DNA of 64,000 bases from positions 1,240,001-1,304,000 of the forward strand of contig NZ_JBNIEU010000001.1 in assembly GCF_049985285.1 (NCBI RefSeq), written 5' to 3'. The notes below the pieces were generated by a model, which saw only the letters and a program-made list of their open reading frames with translations, was not told the origin of the DNA and ran no database searches. This document shows, one piece after another, positions 26,002-35,736 of this stretch; the first letter of the stretch is position 1; every line of letters starts with the position of its first letter. The stretch is from Aestuariirhabdus sp049985285. GTDB taxonomy: Bacteria > Pseudomonadota > Gammaproteobacteria > Pseudomonadales > Aestuariirhabdaceae. The translations under genes were made by a program, and so were the position numbers.

Positions 26002-27504
26002 ATGATGCAGCAACACATTGAACTGGAAGCTGAACTAGAACTGTCATTATTGCAAATAAACCAGTTGCAAGAAGAGTTGGAGCATTACTACGTTGAATAT
26101 ACCAAGCTAAAAGAAACACAAGCTAGCGATAAGTATTCGCGTAGCGTCTCTCCAGCTGCCTTGTTATTACGCAAAGCGCGTTTAAAAGACAAAAAATACC
26201 TAGGTTCTGAACAGTTTAAAGCGAGCGCTGAACTACAAAAGTGTGTCGAGCGGTTAACTAATGAAAAAAACGAGTTAGCGAAAAGCCTTGAATTAGCCAG
26301 GGATGAGTTAAAGGATGCTATTGTTCAAGCTGGTAGCCGAGAAACAACTCATGAGAGAAATAATGATTATATAAGCGAGCTCGAACGCCGGTGCGAAGAG
26401 TATAAAAGTCAGCAGGAGAGTCAGCAGGAGAGTCAGCAGGAGAGTCAGCAGGGTGAAGTAGAATTAGCTTTACTGCAAATTAGCCAACTTCAAGAGGAGC
26501 TGGAATCCTTATACCTAAAAAAGGAAGAGGCTAGTGCATTACTCCAAACAGCTAATGAATCTGTTGGCGAGTTGAAAGAGGAAAGAGAAGAGCTACTCCA
26601 TAGGGCCGATGAATTAAGTGCACTGGCAGAGATAAAAAGCCGGGAAGTAGCAGAAGAGATAGCACAACTCAACGCTACGCTTACCCGAAAAACCGAACAG
26701 CTTGGTGATGCTGACAAGGCGCTAGCCGTACTTAAAACTGAAAATAAAGAATTGGCTATAGAGATAGGGGAAGCACAGGCCGAGCAAAAAACATTAAGTA
26801 AAAACAATAATGCGCTAACCAATACCATAATAGAGATCAGCGCATCGCTTGAGTTAAAAGAGGCAGAAGTTACGGCGATAACCGATAAGCTTTCCCAGAC
26901 ATCCGCAGCGTTAACTGAACGCGAAGAGATGATATCGAAGCTTGAAAGCGATAATTCAAACTTAACAGTAAGGCTTGAAGCAACAGAGATAGAGCATCAA
27001 TCAGCGATTGAAGATATGAATAAAGCACTAACGGACGCAATTCAGGCAATTGAGTCAAAAGAGTCGGAAGTTGCCAGCATAATGGAACAACTAGATCAGG
27101 CGAACGGAAGGCTGAATGAAAAAAGTAAAGAACTTGCAGTCATTGAATCCCGATCGGAGGAGTTGGCAAGCCAGTTAGCCCAGCAAGAGGCAAAACAGAA
27201 CGCCTGGGATCAAGAAAAGAGTGATTTAACAGAGGCGTTAAACCTGCAAATTGGTAGTTTACAGGCAGAACTTCAGGAAAAAACACGAAGTGCAAATTTG
27301 GGCCAGAAAATGTTGGCCAAAGCACAGATCGACCTAGACCATCTGCGTGAATCCTATGCGGAAAAAGAGGCATCCGAAAAGGAGTTGGTAGAGCTGGTGA
27401 ATGAGCTAAGGGAAAAACTGACCCTGGCATCAAAATATTATTTTAAACTCCAGCAAGAGCATCCAGAGCTTTTACCCCCTCAGGCGCAGGCGGAAGAGAG
27501 CTAA
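26002..27504 (+). CDS. 500-residue coiled-coil protein of the export locus
   Basis: Not assignable to an enzyme family. The ATG at 26002 (after TTAGGG) is chosen because the longer frame runs back into wzt. Nearly the whole protein is Glu/Lys/Gln/Leu-rich with heptad-like spacing, a long continuous coiled coil, with no membrane segment or signal peptide. A short motif, LLQINQLQEELEHYY near the N-terminus, recurs as LLQISQLQEELESLY near residue 165, just after a run of SQQE tetrads. Position directly after wzt suggests a scaffold or length-measuring part of the assembly machinery, by analogy with the coiled-coil ruler of WbdD; this is inference. Confidence 0.7.
   Translation: MMQQHIELEAELELSLLQINQLQEELEHYYVEYTKLKETQASDKYSRSVSPAALLLRKARLKDKKYLGSEQFKASAELQKCVERLTNEKNELAKSLELARDELKDAIVQAGSRETTHERNNDYISELERRCEEYKSQQESQQESQQESQQGEVELALLQISQLQEELESLYLKKEEASALLQTANESVGELKEEREELLHRADELSALAEIKSREVAEEIAQLNATLTRKTEQLGDADKALAVLKTENKELAIEIGEAQAEQKTLSKNNNALTNTIIEISASLELKEAEVTAITDKLSQTSAALTEREEMISKLESDNSNLTVRLEATEIEHQSAIEDMNKALTDAIQAIESKESEVASIMEQLDQANGRLNEKSKELAVIESRSEELASQLAQQEAKQNAWDQEKSDLTEALNLQIGSLQAELQEKTRSANLGQKMLAKAQIDLDHLRESYAEKEASEKELVELVNELREKLTLASKYYFKLQQEHPELLPPQAQAEES
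26407..26452 (+). repeat. 12-base in-frame tandem repeat (SQQE)
   Basis: Three perfect copies and a 10-base partial copy of AGTCAGCAGGAG lie inside the coiled-coil gene and encode SQQE three times followed by SQQG. Because the unit is four codons, gain or loss of units would change protein length without a frameshift. Confidence 0.95.
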
Positions 27505-27506
27505 AA

Positions 27507-28454
27507 ATGCCATCAAGCTTTGAACTCTTCAAAAAGCAGCTAGACGATGCCGTCGGCCTGATTGAGAATGCCAGTGTGGCAGAGCGGGATACGGCTAACT
27601 TACCCGCATCGACCGATCTGCTCGTTGATACCCAGTCATTGATCGCAAGGTGTGAAAGCGTTTCCAAGAAACACCAAAAAACAAAGCCCACTCTTCGCAT
27701 TATCCATCATTTGGCCTGTAGTGGGGGAACGCTAATCTCTAAATGTATTTCTGCGATGCCGAACGTGTACTTGCTGAGTGAAGTACACCCGTTTACAGAT
27801 TTGGCGTTGGGTAAAGATAAGCCAAAATACGCACCTTCAGATATAGCGTCATTGGCAAAATACGCGGGTGTTCCCAAACAGAAAGACCTGGCCGGTAAGC
27901 TTTTTAAACAATCTATTAACCAGGTTTATCAGCACGTAGAAACGCAGGGCGGTATATTGGTACTAAGAGACCATACCCATGCAGATTTTAATACCACAGA
28001 CCAAATCCCCGAAAAAAGCGCACTTATAGAGCTTCTTGAAGAGGATTATGAGATTAAATCTGTATTAACGCTGCGTGACCCAATAGATTCATACGCGTCG
28101 TTGGTGAAAAACGGCTGGGTACATTTTGAGCCGCAAAGTTTTGATGAATACTGCCGACGTTTACTGCTCTTGCTTAAGCAGTTTAACCCAGATCAAATTT
28201 TTAAATATGAAGACTTTTTAAAAACGCCCCAAGGGCAGATGCAATCTATTAGTAAAGCGCTTGATTTGCCTTTTGACGAAACTTTTGAAGATGTGTTTGG
28301 CATGTTCAAAGTGACAGGCGACAGCGGGCGTAGTGCTGATGTGATTGGCAAGCGTGAAAGAATTGCTCCTGAGGATATTCTTAAAGAGTCTGAAAAATCA
28401 GAATTCTATAAAAAATTTAGGGCGATTAATTTTTGTAGTTCGTGCCAAGTATAA
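27507..28454 (+). CDS. sulfotransferase-like protein 1
   Basis: A 315-residue cytoplasmic protein with both PAPS-binding elements of sulfotransferases. The 5'-phosphosulfate loop is HHLACSGGTLISKC (residues 67-80); the 3'-phosphate element is TLRDPIDSYAS (188-198) with R190 and S196. The first about 60 residues are helical and not conserved. It starts 2 bases after the coiled-coil gene stop and is in the same transcript as the exporter. Predicted to sulfate a glycan hydroxyl using PAPS supplied by the enzyme encoded at 45,631. Acceptor unknown. The cysteine-containing loop differs from the HIPKxGGTS loops of the other two sulfotransferases in the island. Confidence 0.75.
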   Translation: MPSSFELFKKQLDDAVGLIENASVAERDTANLPASTDLLVDTQSLIARCESVSKKHQKTKPTLRIIHHLACSGGTLISKCISAMPNVYLLSEVHPFTDLALGKDKPKYAPSDIASLAKYAGVPKQKDLAGKLFKQSINQVYQHVETQGGILVLRDHTHADFNTTDQIPEKSALIELLEEDYEIKSVLTLRDPIDSYASLVKNGWVHFEPQSFDEYCRRLLLLLKQFNPDQIFKYEDFLKTPQGQMQSISKALDLPFDETFEDVFGMFKVTGDSGRSADVIGKRERIAPEDILKESEKSEFYKKFRAINFCSSCQV

Positions 28455-28478
28455 GCAAATAAAAGCAAGGATGTATTT

Positions 28479-31400
28479 ATGCTATCCAAAAAGTTTCAAT
28501 TGGTTAAAGATGAAATAGATGCGAAAAACTATGAGTTTGCCCAGAAAGTGTTAGCTGAGATATCGCAGGAAGAGCTCTCAGAAAAAAGTAATGCGCTCTA
28601 TTTGGCTCTATCTTCTAAACTGCCAAAAGGGCTGAATGTTACAGTGAATAATGAACCTCAAGAGTTCACTGCCAGAAAGCTTTCAGATTTGGACTCCCAA
28701 CCAATAAAACCCGGTATAAGTATTGTTTCTTGCTGCATGAATCGCAACGAGAACTTGCTTAAAGCATTAAAAACTTGGGTAAAGCTACCCGTTGATGAAA
28801 TTGTCATTGTTGATTGGTCGTCAAATGAGCCCGTTAGCGAGAGTATCAAAGAAATAAATGATAGTCGTATAAAAATATTACGTGTAGAGGGTGAGCCGAA
28901 ATGGGTTTTAACTTATGGCTTTAATGTGGGTCTTAGGTTTGCAAGTTACTCAAAAATACTTAAATTTGATGCAGATATCGAGGTAACTTCAAACTTTGTT
29001 GTTGAAAACTACTTTAGCGAGGGGAGCTTCGTTCGTGGTAACTGGAAGTTCGCTGTAGAAAAAGGTGAAGACGAACAAAAGTTTGTTAATGGTTCTTTTG
29101 GGGCTTGTAAAAGGGCTCTTAAGGAGATTGGTTATTACAATGAACTGATAACAACCTATGGTTGGGATGATTCAGATATTTATAAACGATTATCTTGTCT
29201 ATCTGGCTGTCAAACCAAGTTTATTAACCCCAACACCATAGTTCATCTAGAGCAAGATCAGGAAGAACGACTAAAACACCAATCGGTGAATAAGAACTTA
29301 TTTCTTGGCCATTTTGAGCCAACCGAATATTACAACATGAGAAATAAGTATATTACTTCACTATTTGATGCTTGGAGCGAAACGCTATTACAGAACTATT
29401 CTCTTAAGAAGCAACTTGGTAACGAATGGCTACTATCCAGAATAACGGCCAGTATTGATATACCACCTCATGTGATAGAAGATGCTGAAAAATACGCGAC
29501 TTTAGAAATGGCATCATGGATATCACCTGATTTGTGGCGTTCACTTGCGAGTAATAAGCAGTACCTATCAGATTTGTTGGAGAGTTTTAAAAGCGGCTCG
29601 CCTAGGGAAGCGGTTCTTGATGTTATACAAAAAATCACCTCTCAAAGTGCAGCCTCCAAATTACTCGATGAAAACCTTTTGCCAAAGCTTAGTGTTGATA
29701 AGCTTTCAGGCTCAGTTATTGAGTGTGAAGGTTTAAAACATAACTTGGACATCAAGTATAAAGATACAAGTTTCAATTTACGTCCGGCTACCAACCTACC
29801 CAATATAAAGTTAACGCACTTAGCTGCTGATGCTTTGACAGGTGAACAGCGAAAACTTGTTTTTGTAACCAGCCTTTATGATGAAAAACGTCAAGACAGA
29901 CTTGAAGAGTATCTTTATTGCGTTGAACAAAATATTAAAGTCTTCGATGTGCTTGTTTTATACTACGAAGAAAATGACAGTACTTTGTATAATGCACTTA
30001 AAGAACGTCTTCAACATACAGAGCACTGGCAAAAGATCTTATTCGTTATATACAAAGACAGGCCAACGTTTGAGTTCTTGTTTGATACTACAGACATCCT
30101 GTTCCCTCAAGACATTATTTGTGTTGCCAATGCAGATATTGCAGCGGACGAAAGTGCCTTGCAAATCAAAAAACATTTACATCAAAATGCATTTTGGGCG
30201 CTGAGTCGTCACGAGGTAGAGCCAAAGTCCAAAGAGCCTGAAGGCTTAATAATGAATCAGTTAGGTATTCCGAATACTTTTTCTGCGGATATGTGGATTT
30301 ATCAGGCTCCACGTAAACATAAATTTAAGGCGAATTTTCCGATAGGGTCGTATCACTGTGATTCGTTTATTAACTATTATGTCGAGCGTTCACCTTACCA
30401 GCTCTATAACCCATGTTTAGACATTAATATTTATCATGTTCATGATCCTGTCTTTAACTCATCTGAAGAAAAGGCTGTGCGTGACAAAGAAATAATTGAT
30501 AAAAAGCTGAACGACGAAATTGCCTTGAACAACGGTATTGTGCCGCTCAAAGGAAGTAAGTGGTGTAAGCTAGATTCTTGCTTACCTGATGATAGTTATT
30601 CTGGCACTGTCGACTGGTATAACACACTAATAAAAATCCACGTTGACGATAGCGCAAGTAATTTGTTGCAGGTAATGGTGTCGGTCTTACTGGCAAAAGA
30701 AGTTTTAGCAGCACTCAATTGTCCAACAAGTATTTGGATTATATTGCCTGAGTCGCAGAGAAGCTCTCTTATTTACCAACAGATCGAGTCATTTATTTGT
30801 GCACTGGAAGATGAGCACATTTATATTGGTGTTCAAGACGAAACCAGAATTGAAGTTGACTCGGGTAGTTATGCTACATCTTGTATAAACACTAATGACT
30901 TATTAGCCACAGTTAATCGAATCAGGGCGAAAAATAAAGGGAAATTTCTTGACTTCAAAAATGAAATGTATGAGTTTGATGGAAATTTCGGCTTAGATTA
31001 TGATCCGGCTTATGTTGTTGATTATTTGCCGCACTTAAATGATATCGACACATATGGATTATTATTAGCTTTAAATTGTGAACAGTTGGAGTTGTTAAAT
31101 TCCAGTTTATCTAATGAAACATTTGCGCATTATTTTAAGCCTTTTATAGCTGATTTAGAAGTTTTAAATAAACAGAAAAACAGCCAGCAAGAGAACCATA
31201 CTATAGCTGAAAAACCGGCAATAACTTTCATTACTTCTGTTTTTAAAGGTGAAGAGTTTATGCACGGTTACCTAGAAAATATCTCGGTAGCAGCGCATGA
31301 GTGTAATGGTGAGGTTATCATTGTTGACGCAAATTCACCGCAAAATGAGCAAGCAATCTTTCATGCTTTTATTAAAGAACATCCAGAATATGAGGCTTAT

Positions 31401-31994
31401 TTTACCTATTATCGGTTAGAGAAAGACCCCGGTTTATACAACTGTTGGCAGTATGCTATAGAGCGAGCAAAAGCACAGTATGTTTCAAACGCTAATCTGG
31501 ATGATCGTCGCAGCCCGTTTCAGGCCAAAGCACTACTAGATAAATTATTAGCAGCTCCCAGCAAGCGTGGTGCAGCAGCAGCTATTCGAGCGACTACGGC
31601 AAGAAATACCTCTTGGTATACAACGACCGTTAACCAGTATTGGTTTACGCATGGATACGATGAAAATATAGAGTTTTCTTCTTTGTATTTAACTGATGAA
31701 AAAGGGCATGTTAAATCGCAAAATATTATGCATTGCATGCCTATATGGGATAAGTCACTGCATACGAAATACGGTTATTTTGACGAGGATAAGTACGGCA
31801 CGAGTGCAGATTGGGCATTCTGGCTTGAGTGCACTAAGCATGGGGAGCACTTCATTTTATATCCAAGGGTTTTATCCCAGTACTACATAAATCAGCAGTC
31901 ACACAATCGAGTTAATGATCCTGCCGGGATCAAAGAAAGTAAAATTGTATTCGATTATTTACAAGTTAATCAGACAGTCTTTGAACAACAATAG
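28479..31994 (+). CDS. 1,171-residue multidomain glycosyltransferase (three GT-A-like modules)
   Basis: The largest protein in the window. Module 1 (about 78-290) is a family 2 GT with SIVSCCMNRNENLLKAL, IVDWSS (110-115), the DAD metal site (164-166) and WDDSD (229-233), resembling chondroitin-polymerase-type domains. Module 2 (about 455-690) begins KLVFVTSLYDEKR and contains CVANADIAADE near 546-556; it looks GT-like but is not a standard family 2 sequence. Module 3 (about 910-1165) is another family 2 domain with ITFITSVFKGEEF, IVDANS and SNANLDDRR near 1,002-1,010. No membrane segments. Likely adds several residues of the repeat unit. The gene is strikingly AT-rich compared with manB/manC. 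Confidence 0.85.
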   Translation: MLSKKFQLVKDEIDAKNYEFAQKVLAEISQEELSEKSNALYLALSSKLPKGLNVTVNNEPQEFTARKLSDLDSQPIKPGISIVSCCMNRNENLLKALKTWVKLPVDEIVIVDWSSNEPVSESIKEINDSRIKILRVEGEPKWVLTYGFNVGLRFASYSKILKFDADIEVTSNFVVENYFSEGSFVRGNWKFAVEKGEDEQKFVNGSFGACKRALKEIGYYNELITTYGWDDSDIYKRLSCLSGCQTKFINPNTIVHLEQDQEERLKHQSVNKNLFLGHFEPTEYYNMRNKYITSLFDAWSETLLQNYSLKKQLGNEWLLSRITASIDIPPHVIEDAEKYATLEMASWISPDLWRSLASNKQYLSDLLESFKSGSPREAVLDVIQKITSQSAASKLLDENLLPKLSVDKLSGSVIECEGLKHNLDIKYKDTSFNLRPATNLPNIKLTHLAADALTGEQRKLVFVTSLYDEKRQDRLEEYLYCVEQNIKVFDVLVLYYEENDSTLYNALKERLQHTEHWQKILFVIYKDRPTFEFLFDTTDILFPQDIICVANADIAADESALQIKKHLHQNAFWALSRHEVEPKSKEPEGLIMNQLGIPNTFSADMWIYQAPRKHKFKANFPIGSYHCDSFINYYVERSPYQLYNPCLDINIYHVHDPVFNSSEEKAVRDKEIIDKKLNDEIALNNGIVPLKGSKWCKLDSCLPDDSYSGTVDWYNTLIKIHVDDSASNLLQVMVSVLLAKEVLAALNCPTSIWIILPESQRSSLIYQQIESFICALEDEHIYIGVQDETRIEVDSGSYATSCINTNDLLATVNRIRAKNKGKFLDFKNEMYEFDGNFGLDYDPAYVVDYLPHLNDIDTYGLLLALNCEQLELLNSSLSNETFAHYFKPFIADLEVLNKQKNSQQENHTIAEKPAITFITSVFKGEEFMHGYLENISVAAHECNGEVIIVDANSPQNEQAIFHAFIKEHPEYEAYFTYYRLEKDPGLYNCWQYAIERAKAQYVSNANLDDRRSPFQAKALLDKLLAAPSKRGAAAAIRATTARNTSWYTTTVNQYWFTHGYDENIEFSSLYLTDEKGHVKSQNIMHCMPIWDKSLHTKYGYFDEDKYGTSADWAFWLECTKHGEHFILYPRVLSQYYINQQSHNRVNDPAGIKESKIVFDYLQVNQTVFEQQ

Positions 31995-32003
31995 GATGTA
32001 GTT

Positions 32004-32711
32004 GTGATTTATTTTCCTCATATACCTAAAGCTGGCGGCACATCTCTCAAAAGCTATTTTCTCCATGCTTATTCAGCTAGCAGCTGTATAAAAGTATGGG
32101 ATACAAAATTTGGTGCTGACTTTTTACCAGACGAATTTTGTAATCTTAAAGCGGATGAGCTTAAAGGAATTCCAGCTGTAATTGGGCATCTACCGGTAAA
32201 AGATTTTCTGAGCAATTCCGCAGCTAATCGAATGATGAGTCATGGTGAAGTACAGGTTATAACGTCTGTACGAGATCCTATAGACAGGCTATTAAGTCTT
32301 TATAACTACGTTTTAGTTAATGAGCACCATCCGAATCATAATGCTCACCAGAGTTTTGATCCCAAGGAGTTTGTGTTTTCACAACAAGAAAATTTCCAGT
32401 TTAAATTTTTAGAGCTACGCAGAGGTATGACTGTTGATGATCTGTTCGCATGTATAAGTATTTTTCCAATGGAGAAATCTCTTACGCTATTCCATTCTTT
32501 TTTTAAGAATGTCTTGTCCCAAGATGTTAAGCTGCAAGAAATTCAAAATGACACTGCTTCGATCAACCTAAAAGGTAAAGATATTATAAAAAGAGATTTT
32601 TTTACTAGTTCAGAGCTTAAGTTTTTGTACAGTAAACACGAGTTAGATTATGAAATCCACCAAAAATCTTTGGCCTTGTTTAATAGTAAATCCAGAGAAA
32701 TTAAAAGGTGA
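32004..32711 (+). CDS. sulfotransferase family protein 2
   Basis: A 235-residue cytoplasmic protein of the Sulfotransfer_2-like group. The 5'-phosphosulfate loop HIPKAGGTSLKSYF lies at residues 6-19 and the 3'-phosphate element TSVRDPIDRLLSLYNY at 87-102. The start is GTG at 32004, preceded by TAGGATG. The PAPS elements are complete, so it is likely active. It is followed by a 160-base gap without a convincing gene. Predicted acceptor is a sugar of the island's glycan. Confidence 0.82.
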   Translation: MIYFPHIPKAGGTSLKSYFLHAYSASSCIKVWDTKFGADFLPDEFCNLKADELKGIPAVIGHLPVKDFLSNSAANRMMSHGEVQVITSVRDPIDRLLSLYNYVLVNEHHPNHNAHQSFDPKEFVFSQQENFQFKFLELRRGMTVDDLFACISIFPMEKSLTLFHSFFKNVLSQDVKLQEIQNDTASINLKGKDIIKRDFFTSSELKFLYSKHELDYEIHQKSLALFNSKSREIKR

Positions 32712-32871
32712 TCTAGTACAGCCAGTTCACGAAGAAGCATGGTCAGTACATGGGTTTAAGGAAGACAGATTTGATGCTTGGCAATTAATATTACTAGCAA
32801 TATATGAATTTCCTTTTTGTGTGGGATATATAGGCTCGTTTTAAATCCAATTATTCTCAAGTGGGGTGGGT

Positions 32872-33654
32872 ATGGATCATAGTTGTTTTGAAAACCTTAT
32901 TATTTATGATGTCGGCCTTAATACAGGGCAGGACACAACTTATTACCTGAAAAAAGGTTTTAAAGTTGTAGCTGTTGAGGCTGATCCGTATCTGTGTGAG
33001 CAAGCCATAGCTACTTTTAGAGATGAGATTAGCGATGGAAGATTAAGAGTATTAAATGTTGGTGTATCAGACAATGTTGGTTCCATGAATTTCTATGTTA
33101 ATGAGCATTCCCGTGAGTGGAGTTCTTTTTACAGTAGTATAGCTGGCAGAGCTGGCCATCAATTAACCGAAATTCAAGTTCCTACAGACACGCTAAGTAA
33201 TATAATTAATGCACATGGTGTGCCGTACTATTTAAAAATAGATATCGAGGGAAACGACAGAGTTGCTGTGAGGTCAGTGTTGGACAATGATTATCCTATC
33301 CCTTACATATCTATTGAGAACGGGAGTGTGATGTTGAAAGACTTGGCAGCGAAAGGATACGACAGGTTTAAGTTTATACAGCAAAACAATGTACACAAAT
33401 TGCAGCAATGTATGCCAGCTCTAGAAGGAAGATATGTTGATCACCAGTTTGAATTTGGAGCAAGTGGAAAGTTCGGTGAAGAAACTGAGGGTGAGTGGCT
33501 TTCATACAAGGAAGTTTTCTCGCATGTCTCAGAAGTTTGGGATGTTGATACAGGCAGAAAGAATCCAGATTGGGATGACAGCGTGGGTGGTTGGTTTGAT
33601 TTGCACGCGCGGCATAAAGATTACCTGACTTTAAAATCACAGCTTTAGATAATC
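32872..33654 (+). CDS. FkbM family methyltransferase
   Basis: A SAM-dependent O-methyltransferase of 258 residues from ATG 32872 (a GTG two codons earlier is possible; GTGGGGTGGG lies just before the ATG). The true stop is at 33646-33648. The SAM-binding motif is IIYDVGLNTGQDTTYYL, followed by VVAVEADP. The FkbM hallmark YLKIDIEGND lies near residue 122-131. FkbM enzymes methylate hydroxyls of sugars and polyketides; here a sugar of the exported glycan is the likely target. Low GC like its neighbours. Confidence 0.85.
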
Positions 33655-33734
33655 TTTCGTTCCGAAAATACTTTATGCCTAATAATGGTTTGGTCTTTTT
33701 AAAATGATAAATATTTAGTGTTGAGCTATCACGA

Positions 33735-34850
33735 ATGAAAAAAGCATTAATCACCGGTGTTACCGGACAAGACGGCTCGTATTTAGCCGAATTCTTATTA
33801 GAAAAGGGATATGAAGTACACGGCATTAAGCGCCGCGCATCGTTGTTTAATACTCAGCGTGTTGATCATATCTATGAAGACCCGCATGTAGAAAATGCAC
33901 ACTTTAAACTGCATTACGGTGATTTGACCGATTCATCCAACCTTATTCGTATTATGAAAGAGGTTGAACCCGATGAAGTGTATAACCTGGGCGCGCAGTC
34001 TCATGTTGCGGTGTCGTTTGAAGCCCCGGAATATACTGCGGATGTTGATGCCTTGGGTACATTGCGGTTGCTTGAAGCAATCCGTTTCTTAGGGCTGGAG
34101 AACAAGACCCGATTCTACCAGGCGTCTACCTCTGAGCTGTATGGTGAAGTGCAAGAGATCCCACAAAAGGAAACCACCCCTTTTCACCCGCGGTCACCTT
34201 ACGCAGTGGCGAAAATGTATGCCTACTGGATTGCAGTAAACTACCGTGAGTCATACGGTATTTATGCCTGTAACGGCATTTTGTTTAATCACGAGTCTCC
34301 GCGACGCGGCGAAACCTTTGTTACCCGCAAAATCACTCGTGCCATTGCCAACATTGCCCAGGGGATTGAGCCCTGCTTGTATCTGGGCAATATGGATGCG
34401 CTGCGTGACTGGGGGCATGCCAAAGACTACGTACGCATGCAGTGGATGATGCTGCAACAGGAACAGCCCGAAGACTTTGTAATTGCTACCGGCAAGCAGA
34501 TCTCGGTGCGAGAGTTTGTTAGCATGTCTGCCGCTGAGGCGGGTATAACCCTTGAGTTTAGCGGTAAAGGTGTTGACGAAATCGCTACTGTTACAGCCGT
34601 TGAAGGTAACAATGCGCCAGGCGTTAACGTAGGTGATGTGATTGTTAAAGTAGACCCACGCTATTTCCGCCCGGCAGAAGTTGAAACTTTGCTTGGTGAC
34701 CCATCTAAAGCCAAAGAAAAATTGGGCTGGGTACCAGAGATCACCGTGGAAGAAATGTGCGCCGAGATGGTGCAATGTGATTTAGACAAAGCCAAACAAC
34801 ATGCGATTTTGAAACAGCATGGTTATAGTGTTTCGGTAGCGAAAGAATAG
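33735..34850 (+). CDS. gmd: GDP-mannose 4,6-dehydratase
   Basis: First step from GDP-mannose to GDP-L-fucose. The 371-residue extended SDR has GVTGQDGSYLAEFLLEKGY at the N-terminus, the STSELYGEVQEIPQ strand and YAVAKMYAYW with the catalytic Tyr-x3-Lys. Length is typical of bacterial Gmd. It overlaps the next gene's GTG by one base. With manB, manC and fcl the GDP-fucose pathway is complete within the window. Confidence 0.96.
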   Translation: MKKALITGVTGQDGSYLAEFLLEKGYEVHGIKRRASLFNTQRVDHIYEDPHVENAHFKLHYGDLTDSSNLIRIMKEVEPDEVYNLGAQSHVAVSFEAPEYTADVDALGTLRLLEAIRFLGLENKTRFYQASTSELYGEVQEIPQKETTPFHPRSPYAVAKMYAYWIAVNYRESYGIYACNGILFNHESPRRGETFVTRKITRAIANIAQGIEPCLYLGNMDALRDWGHAKDYVRMQWMMLQQEQPEDFVIATGKQISVREFVSMSAAEAGITLEFSGKGVDEIATVTAVEGNNAPGVNVGDVIVKVDPRYFRPAEVETLLGDPSKAKEKLGWVPEITVEEMCAEMVQCDLDKAKQHAILKQHGYSVSVAKE

Positions 34851-35731
34851 TGAGTAGTAGAGTGTCTAAATCTGAAAATATTTTCAGGCAGTTTTCTTCT
34901 GCGAATTTGGTAAATGTTACTCCCGAAGAACTCAAAGCTAATTTACAAGGAAGGCTAGGAGAAATTGACTTTGAATCGGAAGGTTACTTAGAGTCTGAGC
35001 TAGAACAGCAAAGGGATTTGAGTATCAAGTTTCATTGGGGGCACGATCATGATTTCGGAGATTTTAAAATTGATGGTCGTATGGGTAATAGGCACTTATA
35101 TTTGTTTGATAAATTTTTAGAACTTTTCCCTCTTACAGTTGGTTCATTTGAAAACAAGCATGTTCTTGATATTGGTTGTTGGACTGGGGGGACTACTCTT
35201 TTATTGAGCGCTATTTCTGAAAAAGTGACAGCAGTAGAAGAAGTCAAAAAATATGCGGATACTACTCGTTATTTATCTAATGCTTTTGGTTGCAATGCAG
35301 AAGTGATTTCTGAGTCTTTATATGATTTAAATTCAGAACGTTTTTACGATCAATTTGACTGTGTGTATTTCCCTGGCGTTATTTATCACCTTTCTGATCC
35401 TGTACTGGCACTGAGGATTTTATTTAATACTTTAAGGATAGGTGGTGACATTTTAATCGAAACTGCTGGGATACAGAGTGACGAACCTATTTGCCGTTTT
35501 GATGGAAATTATATTTACCATCAAAACGGGACAAGAGAAGAACTGAATCGGGGCGGTTGGAATTACTTCATTATGTCTGGTCCTGCGTTAGAAAGAATGA
35601 TGCAAGAAGCTGGTTTTGAACAAATTCAGACATTTTGGGATGAAACATCTAAACGTTTATTCGCTTACGGCAAGAAAGATTCACAAATCGGCATATGTAA
35701 AGCCGGATTATCAGTCCCGGATATAAAGTGA
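34850..35731 (+). CDS. class I SAM-dependent methyltransferase (CmoB-like fold)
   Basis: A 293-residue protein starting at GTG on the last base of the gmd stop codon. The SAM motif VLDIGCWTGGTTLLLS lies around residue 104-119, and FPGVIYHLSDPVLAL with LRIGGDILIETAG follow, resembling the DUF1698/CmoB-type methyltransferases. It sits between gmd and fcl, so it probably methylates a sugar of the glycan rather than tRNA. This role is inferred from context. Confidence 0.8.
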   Translation: MSSRVSKSENIFRQFSSANLVNVTPEELKANLQGRLGEIDFESEGYLESELEQQRDLSIKFHWGHDHDFGDFKIDGRMGNRHLYLFDKFLELFPLTVGSFENKHVLDIGCWTGGTTLLLSAISEKVTAVEEVKKYADTTRYLSNAFGCNAEVISESLYDLNSERFYDQFDCVYFPGVIYHLSDPVLALRILFNTLRIGGDILIETAGIQSDEPICRFDGNYIYHQNGTREELNRGGWNYFIMSGPALERMMQEAGFEQIQTFWDETSKRLFAYGKKDSQIGICKAGLSVPDIK

Positions 35732-35736
35732 TAAAA

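Noticed and set aside
26407..26452. Possible CRISPR array
   Set aside because: The 12-base units are direct tandem copies without spacers and encode SQQE in frame within a gene.
32650..32844. 64-codon frame after sulfotransferase 2
   Set aside because: It begins within the sulfotransferase gene, has no ribosome site and no recognised motif; probably chance in AT-rich sequence.
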